NCBI GenBank assembly: GCA_964617625.1
Contig: CAZTZL010000014.1
Location: 1 to 53,577, forward strand
Origin: CAZTZL01 sp964617625
GTDB lineage: Bacteria; Zhuqueibacterota; QNDG01; DSAB01
Reading direction: 5' to 3'
Length of the DNA stretch: 53,577 nucleotides
Shown one piece after another: positions 16,960 through 25,370 of this stretch. The translations under genes and the position numbers were made by a program. Position 1 is the stretch's first letter. Each line of letters opens with the position of its first letter. Under the pieces are notes generated by a model. That model worked only from the letters and a program-made list of their open reading frames with translations, searched no databases and was not told the DNA's origin.

Positions 16960-18207
16960 ATGGAAATCGGTGAATTAAAAAAGCTAAAAATATCTGAACT
17001 GACCCAGATGGCTCAGGACATGAATGTTCCCGGATATTCGGGTTTGCGAAAGCAGGAATTGATTTTTCGCATCCTTGAGGCGCAGACACAGAAGGACGGG
17101 AATATTTTTTCCGACGGAGTTCTTGAAATCCTCCCGGACGGTTACGGTTTTCTCAGATCCTCCGATACGAATTACCTTCCCGGACCGGATGATATCTATG
17201 TCTCGCCTTCTCAGATCAAACGGTTCAGTCTCAGGACCGGGGATATTGTCTCCGGACAAATCCGGCCTCCCAAAGACAACGAACGGTTTTTCGCTCTGAT
17301 CAAAGTCGAAGCAATCAACTTCGAAAATCCCGAAGAAGCCAAAAGCAAAATTTTATTTGACAATCTCACTCCCCTCTATCCGAAAGAACGAATCGAACTG
17401 GAATCCGAAGCCAAGGATTTTACAACCCGCATCATGGATATGCTCACGCCGATCGGGAAGGGCCAGCGCGGATTGATCGTGGCACAGCCCCGGACCGGGA
17501 AAACCATCATTCTTCAGAAGATTGCCAATTCCATTACGAAAAATCATCCCGAAATTACACTGATTGTGCTTCTCATCGATGAACGCCCGGAAGAAGTGAC
17601 GGACATGATCCGTTCCGTCAAAGCGGAAGTCGTCAGCTCCACATTTGATGAACCGGCCGAACGGCACGTGCAGGTTGCGGACATGGTTCTGGAAAAGGCC
17701 AAACGGCTCGTCGAATACGGACACGATGTGGTCATCCTGCTTGACTCGATCACACGGCTGGCACGGGCGCACAACGTGGTCATTCCACACTCGGGGAAAA
17801 TCCTATCGGGCGGTGTCGATTCAAACGCTTTGCACCGTCCCAAGCGCTTTTTCGGCGCGGCAAGAAATGTCGAGGAAGGCGGCAGTCTGACTATCATTGC
17901 GACTGCTCTTATCGACACGGGAAGCCGGATGGATGAAGTTATTTTTGAAGAGTTTAAGGGAACAGGGAATATGGAAATCCAGCTGAACCGACAGCTGACC
18001 GACCGGCGCATTTTCCCGTCCATCGATATTAACAAATCCGGAACAAGAAAAGAGGAACTGCTCATCGATGCCAAGGATCTCAACCGGCTGTGGATTCTCC
18101 GCAAGGTGCTCAACGAACTGACCATGACCGAAGCCATGGAATTCCTCATTGAAAAAATGCGCGGCACAAAGAACAACAAAGAGTTTCTTAATGCGATGAG
18201 TACTTGA
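16960..18207 (+). CDS. rho: Transcription termination factor Rho
   Basis: A 415-residue hexameric RNA helicase that terminates transcription. The N-terminal Rho-N helix bundle (MEIGELKKLKISELTQMAQD) is followed by the cold-shock-like RNA-binding domain (GVLEILPDGYGFLRS, residues 53-67), the P-loop AQPRTGKT (175-182), the Walker B region VVILLDSITRLARAHN and the Q-loop/R-loop segments. The length is normal for a Rho without insertion. The usual APPKAGKT P-loop reads AQPRTGKT here, a conservative change in a mobile part. GGAGGA precedes the ATG. It is monocistronic or followed by the secreted-protein gene at 18320. Confidence 0.97.
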   Translation: MEIGELKKLKISELTQMAQDMNVPGYSGLRKQELIFRILEAQTQKDGNIFSDGVLEILPDGYGFLRSSDTNYLPGPDDIYVSPSQIKRFSLRTGDIVSGQIRPPKDNERFFALIKVEAINFENPEEAKSKILFDNLTPLYPKERIELESEAKDFTTRIMDMLTPIGKGQRGLIVAQPRTGKTIILQKIANSITKNHPEITLIVLLIDERPEEVTDMIRSVKAEVVSSTFDEPAERHVQVADMVLEKAKRLVEYGHDVVILLDSITRLARAHNVVIPHSGKILSGGVDSNALHRPKRFFGAARNVEEGGSLTIIATALIDTGSRMDEVIFEEFKGTGNMEIQLNRQLTDRRIFPSIDINKSGTRKEELLIDAKDLNRLWILRKVLNELTMTEAMEFLIEKMRGTKNNKEFLNAMST

Positions 18208-18319
18208 TTATATTTTTGTTTAGGAATACAGCTCCAAAACAATTATCAGTTTTTCTTTCGAATTGAACTCTACCGCAAAAATCAGATTGTTTGAAGTCAA
18301 TTGTAATAGGGGGTGAATC

Positions 18320-19456
18320 CTGAAAACAAGCATTCTGATATTTCTTATATTATTTGTGTTTCAATCATTCCTCTGGTCAAACCCGATTGATAATACTCCA
18401 ATTACCGTATTTTCAGAACTTGTTTTTGATGACAATAATGATTGGACAATGGAAATTTCGTCCCCTTTTAGTTATGAAGGTTACTATTTGGACAGTCTTG
18501 TTCTTCCGGACAGTGTTATTTTGAAAGTATCAAATCGTGAAGCAAAACTTAAAATGACTTATATCAATGAATTCTCTTTAAGTGTGATCACTTCAGACAG
18601 CCTTTCGGTTCCACTCACAATAAACCGGGATGGAGATACAATTGAGTTTTATACCTATTCAAGTTTATATGGAAATCAGGTTAGAACAGACGGATTGATT
18701 TTTGGCAATTTACCCGGGGCCAGTGTAGGCCAGCCAGTGTCCGGATATTCAATCATGAGAAGTACCTGGAAAGTTCATGAAAATAGCATAACTGTAATTT
18801 GTCTCACGAAAACGTCTTCACTCGGAACTGTCAATAATATTCAGGAATTCAGTGGCACATTGGAAGGGTATATTTACGATATGAATGATCAGCCGGTAAC
18901 GAGGCTTTTACAAACATACTACTATTTCGTGTTGCATACACCAATTACTCTGAATTCGGATGGCACGTATCTAACCCAGATATTTCGTCGGTTTCCAACA
19001 GAGCAAGTCGGCCATCTTACCGTTAAAGAATATAATTTTGAAGGTTGGAATGGTAGTGTGAATATAGAACCATTTGAACTGCATGACATTCAGCCCGATA
19101 CGGTCGTGGTTCAGGATATTCATCTAAAAAACAATGATTATGTAGGGACGGCCGTGGAGAATAATCATTCTCCCCGGAACAATACGCTTACATTGATAAA
19201 CTATCCGAATCCATTCAACACTTCGACAAATTTCTTTGTTCAATTGCCGGATGGGATGAAGAGGAAAGCAGGGGACATCAGCATTTATAATATGAGAGGG
19301 GAGTTGATCATAACTATTCCATTTAAAAATGGTGCCTCGGTCCGTTGGGATGGGAAAGACAGGAACGGCAATGTAATGCCGTCGGGAATATTTTACTACC
19401 AGCTCACCATAGAACAACAGCGGATGAAAACCGGCTCGATGATTTTGTTAAAGTGA
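18320..19456 (+). CDS. Secreted protein with type IX secretion C-terminal sorting domain
   Basis: A 378-residue protein if read from a CTG at 18320. The C-terminal 85 residues are a T9SS type A sorting domain: NYPNPFN, then ISIYNMRGELI, WDGKDRNG, PSGIFYYQL and a basic end. This targets it for outer-membrane secretion and surface attachment or release. The first ATG/GTG/TTG-type start in frame is the GTG at 18356, inside the hydrophobic core of an evident signal peptide (KTSILIFLILFVFQSFLW). A GGGGGTGA sequence lies seven bases from the CTG, which fits that start best. The body is beta-rich with no family I recognise. The next gene starts one base after its stop. Confidence 0.8.
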   Translation: MKTSILIFLILFVFQSFLWSNPIDNTPITVFSELVFDDNNDWTMEISSPFSYEGYYLDSLVLPDSVILKVSNREAKLKMTYINEFSLSVITSDSLSVPLTINRDGDTIEFYTYSSLYGNQVRTDGLIFGNLPGASVGQPVSGYSIMRSTWKVHENSITVICLTKTSSLGTVNNIQEFSGTLEGYIYDMNDQPVTRLLQTYYYFVLHTPITLNSDGTYLTQIFRRFPTEQVGHLTVKEYNFEGWNGSVNIEPFELHDIQPDTVVVQDIHLKNNDYVGTAVENNHSPRNNTLTLINYPNPFNTSTNFFVQLPDGMKRKAGDISIYNMRGELIITIPFKNGASVRWDGKDRNGNVMPSGIFYYQLTIEQQRMKTGSMILLK

Positions 19457-19457
19457 T

Positions 19458-20012
19458 ATGAGAAAAATTGTCTGTCTTTTGTTTTTTGTCTGTTTGCCTA
19501 CCTTTGGCCAGAGAGCCGATTTCTTCAGAGAAGATGTTACCTTCCGCCTTGATGGTTTTTTTCTAAATGTTGAAGGTTACTACTGGTTTTTGAATCACTC
19601 GAGCAAACCGGTCCACAGTAATATTTTCTATCCGTTTCCAAATTATTCGGGCGAGAAAATTGACTCGATCCGACTTTACAATCTTTCTGCAGGACGGGAA
19701 ACCGAATTTAAACGGGAAAGCAAATATGGAATTTCATTTGATTTGTCAATAGCTTCTTTTGATACGGTCTTGTTTCAAGTTGGATACAGACAGGAATTAA
19801 AGGGAGACAGCGCAGTATACATATTAAAAACCACGCAAGGCTGGGGCCAGCCAATTGACCGCGCTGAATTTAGACTCGTCGTGCCTGATTCTTTGATAGT
19901 GAAAAAGTTTTCGTATCCACCGGACAAATCGTATCTTATCGAAAAGAAAAAAATATACATCTGGAAAATGAAAGACTTCATGCCTGTCCGGGATATGGTT
20001 TATTATTTCTAG
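19458..20012 (+). CDS. Hypothetical exported protein
   Basis: A 184-residue protein with a short signal peptide (KIVCLLFFVCLPTFGQ). The mature protein is aromatic-rich and mostly beta, with a strand pattern like an immunoglobulin-type fold (GYYWFLNHSSKPVHSNIFYPFP). I recognise no domain and no sorting motif. Its ATG begins one base after the TGA of the T9SS cargo gene, so the two are cotranslated and may act together at the surface. The C-terminus YYF is compatible with a last envelope strand but proves nothing. Confidence 0.7.
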   Translation: MRKIVCLLFFVCLPTFGQRADFFREDVTFRLDGFFLNVEGYYWFLNHSSKPVHSNIFYPFPNYSGEKIDSIRLYNLSAGRETEFKRESKYGISFDLSIASFDTVLFQVGYRQELKGDSAVYILKTTQGWGQPIDRAEFRLVVPDSLIVKKFSYPPDKSYLIEKKKIYIWKMKDFMPVRDMVYYF

Positions 20013-20185
20013 TTATTGTTTGTATGTGTAAATAAAGGATAAGGGAAATAGCGTGCGCGTTATACATCCTGCCGAACCAAGTGTGATCAATTCAATGAAT
20101 GCATAAATAAATTTTGCTTGATTTATGCGGTTTAATTTGTTACCTTTTATGTCAAATTAAAGAGCAATATTAAAGGAGTACATCG

Positions 20186-20518
20186 TTGAAAAAAGGGATT
20201 CATCCGGAATATAAAATGTGCAAGGCCATATGTGCCTGCGGGAATACGTTCGAAACCCGTTCCACAACAGGGGACATTCATGTGGAAATTTGTTCGAATT
20301 GCCATCCGTTTTTTACCGGGAAACAGAAATTAATCGATACTGCTGGCCGTGTCGAAAAGTATATGAAAAAATACAAACTGAAAGGCAAGCAGGAAGAAAA
20401 AAAGGAAAAAATAGAGACAAAAGCAAAACCGGAAACAGTTGAGAAACCGGAAATAAAAGAACAACCAAAAAATGTTGAAAAATCTGAAAAAGAAGAGAAA
20501 GAAGAAAAGGCATCGTAG
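20186..20518 (+). CDS. rpmE: 50S ribosomal protein L31 with charged C-terminal extension
   Basis: Residues 1-68 are a zinc-type (C+) L31: GIHPEYKMCKAICACGN, a TTGDIHVEICSNCHPFFTGKQ-like core with the C..C and CxxC ligands, and the LIDTAGRVEKYMKKY end. L31 is a peripheral large-subunit protein bridging to 30S and can serve as a zinc store. The start is a TTG at 20186 with AAGGAG eight bases upstream. The remaining 42 residues are an unusual low-complexity Lys/Glu/Pro tail absent from typical 66-75-residue L31. An intrinsic terminator follows. Confidence 0.95.
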   Translation: MKKGIHPEYKMCKAICACGNTFETRSTTGDIHVEICSNCHPFFTGKQKLIDTAGRVEKYMKKYKLKGKQEEKKEKIETKAKPETVEKPEIKEQPKNVEKSEKEEKEEKAS

Positions 20519-20537
20519 CGATCCATGTTAAAAATTC

Positions 20538-20578
20538 AACGGAATGCGGACATTTTTTGATTCGTGTTCCGTTTTTTT
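20538..20578 (+). terminator. Intrinsic terminator after rpmE
   Basis: ACGGAA (20539-20544) pairs with TTCCGT (20567-20572), with two further G-C pairs inward after a mismatch, and is followed by a run of seven T. It lies directly after the L31 stop and before the DUF1385 gene. Confidence 0.7.
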
Positions 20579-20598
20579 ATGGAATGATGTATTGAAAT

Positions 20599-21537
20599 AT
20601 GAATGAAAAACAAAAAATTCAGGTTGGCGGACAGGCAGTTATCGAAGGGGTCATGATGCGCTCTCCGGAGTTCGTCACTGTGGCTGTCCGCAAACCCAAT
20701 GGAAAGATTACACTCAAAAAGAAAAAATATATCTCGTTTACGAAACGGATGAAATTTTTCGGATGGCCCCTGATTCGCGGAGGAGTGATTCTTATCGAAT
20801 CGCTCGTTTTGGGAATCAATGCGCTTAATTTTTCCGCAGATATTGCCATGTCGGAACTCGAAACCGAAAAAGGAAAACAAAAATCCAAAAAGAAACGGTC
20901 TTCCAATTTTAAATCAAATATGAGTATCGTATTGACGATGTTAGTTGCGTTCGGACTCGGTCTTCTGATTTTCTTTTATCTGCCGTTGCTCCTAACCGAG
21001 ATTACCGGCGTTCAAAGTGGAATTTTATTCAACATTATTGATGGTGTGATACGCCTTCTGTTTTTCCTGGTCTATCTGGGACTGATCAGTCAGTGGAAAG
21101 AGATCCGGCGGATATTCGAATATCACGGCGCCGAACATAAATCGATATTTGCCTATGAACAGGGCCAGCCTTTGACACTGAAGGGTGTCAAATCATTTTC
21201 CACACACCATCCCCGCTGCGGAACGAGTTTTCTGCTGGTGGTGATGCTTGTGTCCATTATCGTTTTTATGTTTCTTGGAAGACCCGAGGATTGGCAAGAT
21301 CGTTTGATCCGGTTTCTTTTTATTCCCGTCATCGGCGGAATATCGTATGAAATTATCCGGCTGTCGGGAACGAAATTCGGATCGAAATTAGGCCACATAC
21401 TCGTGGCTCCCGGGCTCTGGCTACAGAGAATTACAACCAAAGAACCAGACGATGACCAACTCGATGTGGCACTGGTTGCTCTTAAAAGCGCTTTAAATCA
21501 GAATGTGGATCCCGAGATAGAGATTGTTTCTTCCTGA
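20599..21537 (+). CDS. DUF1385 membrane protein (YqhQ-like)
   Basis: A 312-residue integral membrane protein of the DUF1385 family. The diagnostic N-terminus VGGQAVIEGVMMRSPEF is present, as is the second family block EYHGAEHKSIFAYEQGQPLT followed by HPRCGTSFLLVVML. About five hydrophobic helices are visible between residues 110 and 260. The family is often encoded beside rpmE and prfA in bacteria, as here, but its molecular role is not established. It starts shortly after the rpmE terminator and ends 14 bases before the prfA ATG, so it probably shares a message with prfA. Confidence 0.93.
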   Translation: MNEKQKIQVGGQAVIEGVMMRSPEFVTVAVRKPNGKITLKKKKYISFTKRMKFFGWPLIRGGVILIESLVLGINALNFSADIAMSELETEKGKQKSKKKRSSNFKSNMSIVLTMLVAFGLGLLIFFYLPLLLTEITGVQSGILFNIIDGVIRLLFFLVYLGLISQWKEIRRIFEYHGAEHKSIFAYEQGQPLTLKGVKSFSTHHPRCGTSFLLVVMLVSIIVFMFLGRPEDWQDRLIRFLFIPVIGGISYEIIRLSGTKFGSKLGHILVAPGLWLQRITTKEPDDDQLDVALVALKSALNQNVDPEIEIVSS

Positions 21538-21551
21538 AATTGGGACTGAAG

Positions 21552-22631
21552 ATGGATACGACCGAAATATTTTTAAATAAAATCGAAAAAGTCGAAACGA
21601 AAATGAAAGAACTTGAGAAAGCTCTTGAAGAGTCTTCGGTTCATAATGAGAAAATGATCGCCCTGGCCAAAGAACACCGCCAGCATCAGATACTATTCGG
21701 AAAAGTAAAGATTTACCGGGATATATTAAAGAAAATCGACGAGGACACCGAGCTTATTCAAAATGCCACCGATGCCGAACTCAAGGAACTCGCTAAAGAA
21801 GAGCTTGAAGAGAACACGAATAAGCGGATCGAACTGGAGCAGGAAATCAAGCTTATGCTGATCCCCAAAGACCCGAATGATAAAAAGAACGCGATTGTTG
21901 AAATTCGGGCGGGAACGGGAGGCGAAGAAGCGGCCCTTTTCGCCGGCGATCTCTTCCGGATGTATTCCAAATTCATTGAAAAAAAGAAATGGCACCTCGA
22001 AGTGCTGGCATCAAATCCCACGGAGCTGGGTGGATTTAAAGAAATATTTTTTGCCGTGAATGGAGATCATGCTTACGGCCAGATGAAATTTGAAAGCGGC
22101 GTGCACCGGGTGCAGCGCGTTCCTTTGACAGAGACCGGAGGACGAATTCATACTTCTGCCGCGTCGGTGGTCGTGCTTCCGGAAGCAGAAGAAGTTGATG
22201 TGCAAATCGAACCGAAAGATCTTCGGGTCGATGTATACCGTTCCTCCGGACCCGGCGGACAGAGTGTGAATACGACAGATTCGGCAGTTCGGATGACCCA
22301 TATTCCCACCGGGATTGTGGTGACCTGTCAGGATGAGAAATCACAGCACAAGAACAAGGCAAAAGCTTTGAAGGTTCTCAGAGCAAGAATTTTCGATATC
22401 AAACAAAAAGAGGAACAGGCAAAAGTAGCTGCAAGCCGGAAATCGATGATCGGGTCAGGTGATCGAAGTGCGAAGATTCGAACTTACAATTTCCCGCAGG
22501 GAAGGGTGACAGACCACCGAATTAACCTGACGCTCTATCGGCTGCAGGAAATACTGACAGGAGATTTGGTTGAAATCGTTGAGAAACTGCAGACTGTCGA
22601 AAGGGATGAAAAGCTGAAGGAGGGGAGCTGA
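21552..22631 (+). CDS. prfA: Peptide chain release factor 1
   Basis: A 359-residue RF1 that reads UAA/UAG and triggers peptide release. The catalytic GGQ lies in RSSGPGGQSVNTTDSAVR, and the RF1-specific downstream block DEKSQHKNKAKAL is present. The recognition-loop region reads RVPLTETGGRIHTSAA, with PLT at the RF1 PxT tripeptide and no RF2-type SPF. I start at the ATG at 21552; a TTG at 21540 would add four residues that RF1 does not need. The gene for the PrmC methylase, often next to prfA, is not here. An intrinsic terminator follows. Confidence 0.96.
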   Translation: MDTTEIFLNKIEKVETKMKELEKALEESSVHNEKMIALAKEHRQHQILFGKVKIYRDILKKIDEDTELIQNATDAELKELAKEELEENTNKRIELEQEIKLMLIPKDPNDKKNAIVEIRAGTGGEEAALFAGDLFRMYSKFIEKKKWHLEVLASNPTELGGFKEIFFAVNGDHAYGQMKFESGVHRVQRVPLTETGGRIHTSAASVVVLPEAEEVDVQIEPKDLRVDVYRSSGPGGQSVNTTDSAVRMTHIPTGIVVTCQDEKSQHKNKAKALKVLRARIFDIKQKEEQAKVAASRKSMIGSGDRSAKIRTYNFPQGRVTDHRINLTLYRLQEILTGDLVEIVEKLQTVERDEKLKEGS

Positions 22632-22661
22632 GAAGTGGTGATAATTATGCATATTTTTATC

Positions 22662-22701
22662 AAACCCTCTTCCAATAATTATTTTTGGACGAGGGTTTTT
22701 T
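22662..22701 (+). terminator. Intrinsic terminator after prfA
   Basis: AAACCCTC (22662-22669) pairs perfectly with GAGGGTTT (22691-22698), followed by a T-rich run. It lies 30 bases after the prfA stop. The rest of the 317-base gap 22632-22948 is AT-rich and should carry the glgC promoter; I see no other structure in it. Confidence 0.75.
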
Positions 22702-22948
22702 ATTGATTAGCAGCATCAGTATCCGGTTTTGATATGCCACTTATTACTTGAATTCAGATAAAAAAAAGAACGGGATTTCATTTGAGGAAAATATAAAAAA
22801 CTTGAAGACTTATAAATGATAGAATGGTTTTTATCGAACAATTATGGATCAGTATAATAAATTCGATTTAGTCCCTGTTTTTCTTGCAAAAGGGAAACGA
22901 CTTTAATATATTGAATTCAACAGTCAGTATAACTGGGAGCAGTTCAAT

Positions 22949-24235
22949 ATGCTTGATAATGTATTGGGAATTATTATGGCCGGAGGAGCGGGAAGCCGCC
23001 TTTGGCCTTTGACTCGGGATCGAGCAAAACCGGCAGTTCCGATTGCCGGGAAATTCCGTTTGATTGATATTTCCATCAGCAATTGCATCAATTCGGGAAT
23101 AAGAAAGATTTTTGTACTGACACAGTTTAATTCGACTTCCCTGACCCGCCACATCACACAGACCTATTTTTTTGCTCCGTTTTCCGAGGGGTTTGTACAG
23201 ATACTTGCGGCACAGCAGACCATGGAACATAAAGACTGGTATCAGGGAACAGCCGATTCGGTGAGAAAGAATCTCCGTTATTTTCTTTCCAAGGGAATAG
23301 ATTACCATATGATTCTGGCCGGGGATCATCTCTATGCGATGAATTATCGGAAGCTTCTTGAATTTCATATCAACAAAGGCGCGGATGTAACGATCGGTGT
23401 CTTGCCTTTTAAGCGATCACAAGTTGGCGGATTTGGAATTTTAAAGCTCAATGAAAAGTCTCAAGTTCTGGATTTTTTTGAGAAGCCCCAGAAGGACGAA
23501 GAACTTGCTCCGTTCCGATTGTCAAAACACCAGCTTAAAAATATGGGAATGGAATCTGAAGAAGAAATATTTACCGGATCAATGGGGATCTATCTTTTTA
23601 ACAAGCAGGTGCTTTCGGATCTGCTGACCGAAACAGATCATGCAGATTTCGGCAAAGGAATCGTTCCCCATGCCATTCGTACAAAACGCGTATTCGGATA
23701 TCTGTTCAATGGATACTGGGAGGATGTCGGAACCATCGGTACTTTTTACAGGGCCATGATGGATCTGGTAGCTCCAGTTCCCAAATTCAATTTTTATCAG
23801 GCGCAATTTCCCATCTATACACGCCCTCGCTATTTGCCCGGCGCTAAAATCACAGGCTGCCATGTCTGCCGTTCCGTCATCAATGAGGGGGCGATTTTGG
23901 AGGAGTGCAGGATTGAGGACTCAATGATCGGCATTCGTTCAAGAATTCGTAAAGGAGCTCAAATTACGCAATCCGTAATCATGGGCCGGGATTATTACGA
24001 AACCGAAGAAGAACTGAATGAGAATATACAGTTAAGTCGACCCGATACCGGCATCGGGAAGGATTGCATCATTCAACGGGCGATTGTTGATAAAAATGCG
24101 CGCATCGGTGAAGGCGTGCAGATATTGGATAAAAATCGGAATCAGGATATGGAAACATCCAATTTTGTGATTCGGGAGGGGATTCTTGTCGTTCCCAAGA
24201 ACAGCATCATCCCATCCGGTACGATTATAGGATAA
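22949..24235 (+). CDS. glgC: Glucose-1-phosphate adenylyltransferase (ADP-glucose synthase)
   Basis: A 428-residue enzyme that makes ADP-glucose from ATP and glucose-1-phosphate for glycogen synthesis. The N-terminal nucleotide-binding motif GIIMAGGAGSRLWPLTRDRAKPAVP-like region, the QGTADSVRKN block, the active-site AGDHLYAMNY and the sugar-phosphate motif (FEKP) are present. A C-terminal left-handed beta-helix with hexapeptide repeats (residues about 300-428) is complete, so allosteric control is likely. GGGAG precedes the ATG. No glycogen synthase or branching enzyme gene is nearby; the next gene, carA, starts four bases after the stop. Confidence 0.95.
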   Translation: MLDNVLGIIMAGGAGSRLWPLTRDRAKPAVPIAGKFRLIDISISNCINSGIRKIFVLTQFNSTSLTRHITQTYFFAPFSEGFVQILAAQQTMEHKDWYQGTADSVRKNLRYFLSKGIDYHMILAGDHLYAMNYRKLLEFHINKGADVTIGVLPFKRSQVGGFGILKLNEKSQVLDFFEKPQKDEELAPFRLSKHQLKNMGMESEEEIFTGSMGIYLFNKQVLSDLLTETDHADFGKGIVPHAIRTKRVFGYLFNGYWEDVGTIGTFYRAMMDLVAPVPKFNFYQAQFPIYTRPRYLPGAKITGCHVCRSVINEGAILEECRIEDSMIGIRSRIRKGAQITQSVIMGRDYYETEEELNENIQLSRPDTGIGKDCIIQRAIVDKNARIGEGVQILDKNRNQDMETSNFVIREGILVVPKNSIIPSGTIIG

Positions 24236-24239
24236 ATTC

Positions 24240-25370
24240 ATGAAAGCCAGACTACTCTTAGAAGACGGGAAAATATTTCATGGTGAAAGTTTTGGTGCGG
24301 GGGGAACAGCTGTCGGAGAGGTTGTATTCAATACGGGGATGACAGGGTATCAGGAAATTTTAACAGATCCTTCCTATAAAGGCCAGATGGTCACGATGAC
24401 CTATCCCCATATCGGGAACACCGGCATTAATCCTGATGATATGGAATCCGGCCGTCCCCATGTGGAAGCCTTAATCGTCCGCGAATATTGTTCCGCACCA
24501 AGCAATTATCGGTCGAAAGAAACCCTGGATCACTATTTAGAAAGAAACAACATTATCGGATTTCACCAGATTGATACGCGGGCCCTGGTTCGCCATATCC
24601 GGGAAAAGGGAGCCATGATGGGCATTTTGACAACCGATGAAATGCCCCTTAGCCAGCTCAACGAAAAACTTCTCAGACATCCCAAAATAGAGGGAAGGGA
24701 TCTGGTCAAATATGTTACCACGAAAAAACAGGAAGTGTGGGAGAATTCGATAGACGCATCGTGGTATTACGATTTTATCAAACCACTTGGGGAGAAGATG
24801 TTTCGTGTGGTCGCCTACGATTTCGGGATCAAATGGAATATCCTGAGACTGATGACGGCCCTTGGACTCGAAGTGACTCTTATACCGGCAGCCACTTCCG
24901 CGGAGGAAGTCAGGAAGATGGAACCCGACGGTATTTTTCTTTCCAATGGCCCGGGCGACCCGGAAGGAGTTCCCTATGCCGTTGAAAATGTCAAAAAACT
25001 GGTTGATTACCGTCCCATGTTCGGAATCTGTCTGGGGATACAGATTTTAGGTCTCGCCTTTGGCGGCAAGACGTACAAGCTTAAATTCGGGCATCACGGC
25101 AGCAACCATCCGGTGAAGGATCTGGAAACAGGAATTATTGAAATTACCGCACAAAATCACAACTTTGCCGTCGAAACCAAATCGCTCGAAAAAGCGGGAT
25201 TCGTCCTGACGCATCGAAATCTCAATGACGGAACCGTCGAAGGGATACAGCATCGGGAACTGCCCGTATTTGCCGTGCAGTACCATCCGGAAGCGTCTCC
25301 CGGGCCGCACGATTCGCTCTATTTGTTTAAACGATTTTACAGAATGATGGAAGAACATGCCAAAGCGTAA
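24240..25370 (+). CDS. carA: Carbamoyl-phosphate synthase small subunit
   Basis: A 376-residue glutaminase subunit that supplies ammonia to CarB for carbamoyl phosphate in arginine and pyrimidine synthesis. The N-terminal CPSase_sm domain (ARLLLEDGKIFHGESFGA) is followed by a class I glutamine amidotransferase domain with the nucleophile C264 in FGICLGIQIL and the His349/Glu351 dyad in QYHPEASPG. All catalytic residues are present. Its 3' end overlaps the carB start by 14 bases, so subunits are made from one message. The very close upstream glgC is an unusual partner. Confidence 0.97.
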   Translation: MKARLLLEDGKIFHGESFGAGGTAVGEVVFNTGMTGYQEILTDPSYKGQMVTMTYPHIGNTGINPDDMESGRPHVEALIVREYCSAPSNYRSKETLDHYLERNNIIGFHQIDTRALVRHIREKGAMMGILTTDEMPLSQLNEKLLRHPKIEGRDLVKYVTTKKQEVWENSIDASWYYDFIKPLGEKMFRVVAYDFGIKWNILRLMTALGLEVTLIPAATSAEEVRKMEPDGIFLSNGPGDPEGVPYAVENVKKLVDYRPMFGICLGIQILGLAFGGKTYKLKFGHHGSNHPVKDLETGIIEITAQNHNFAVETKSLEKAGFVLTHRNLNDGTVEGIQHRELPVFAVQYHPEASPGPHDSLYLFKRFYRMMEEHAKA

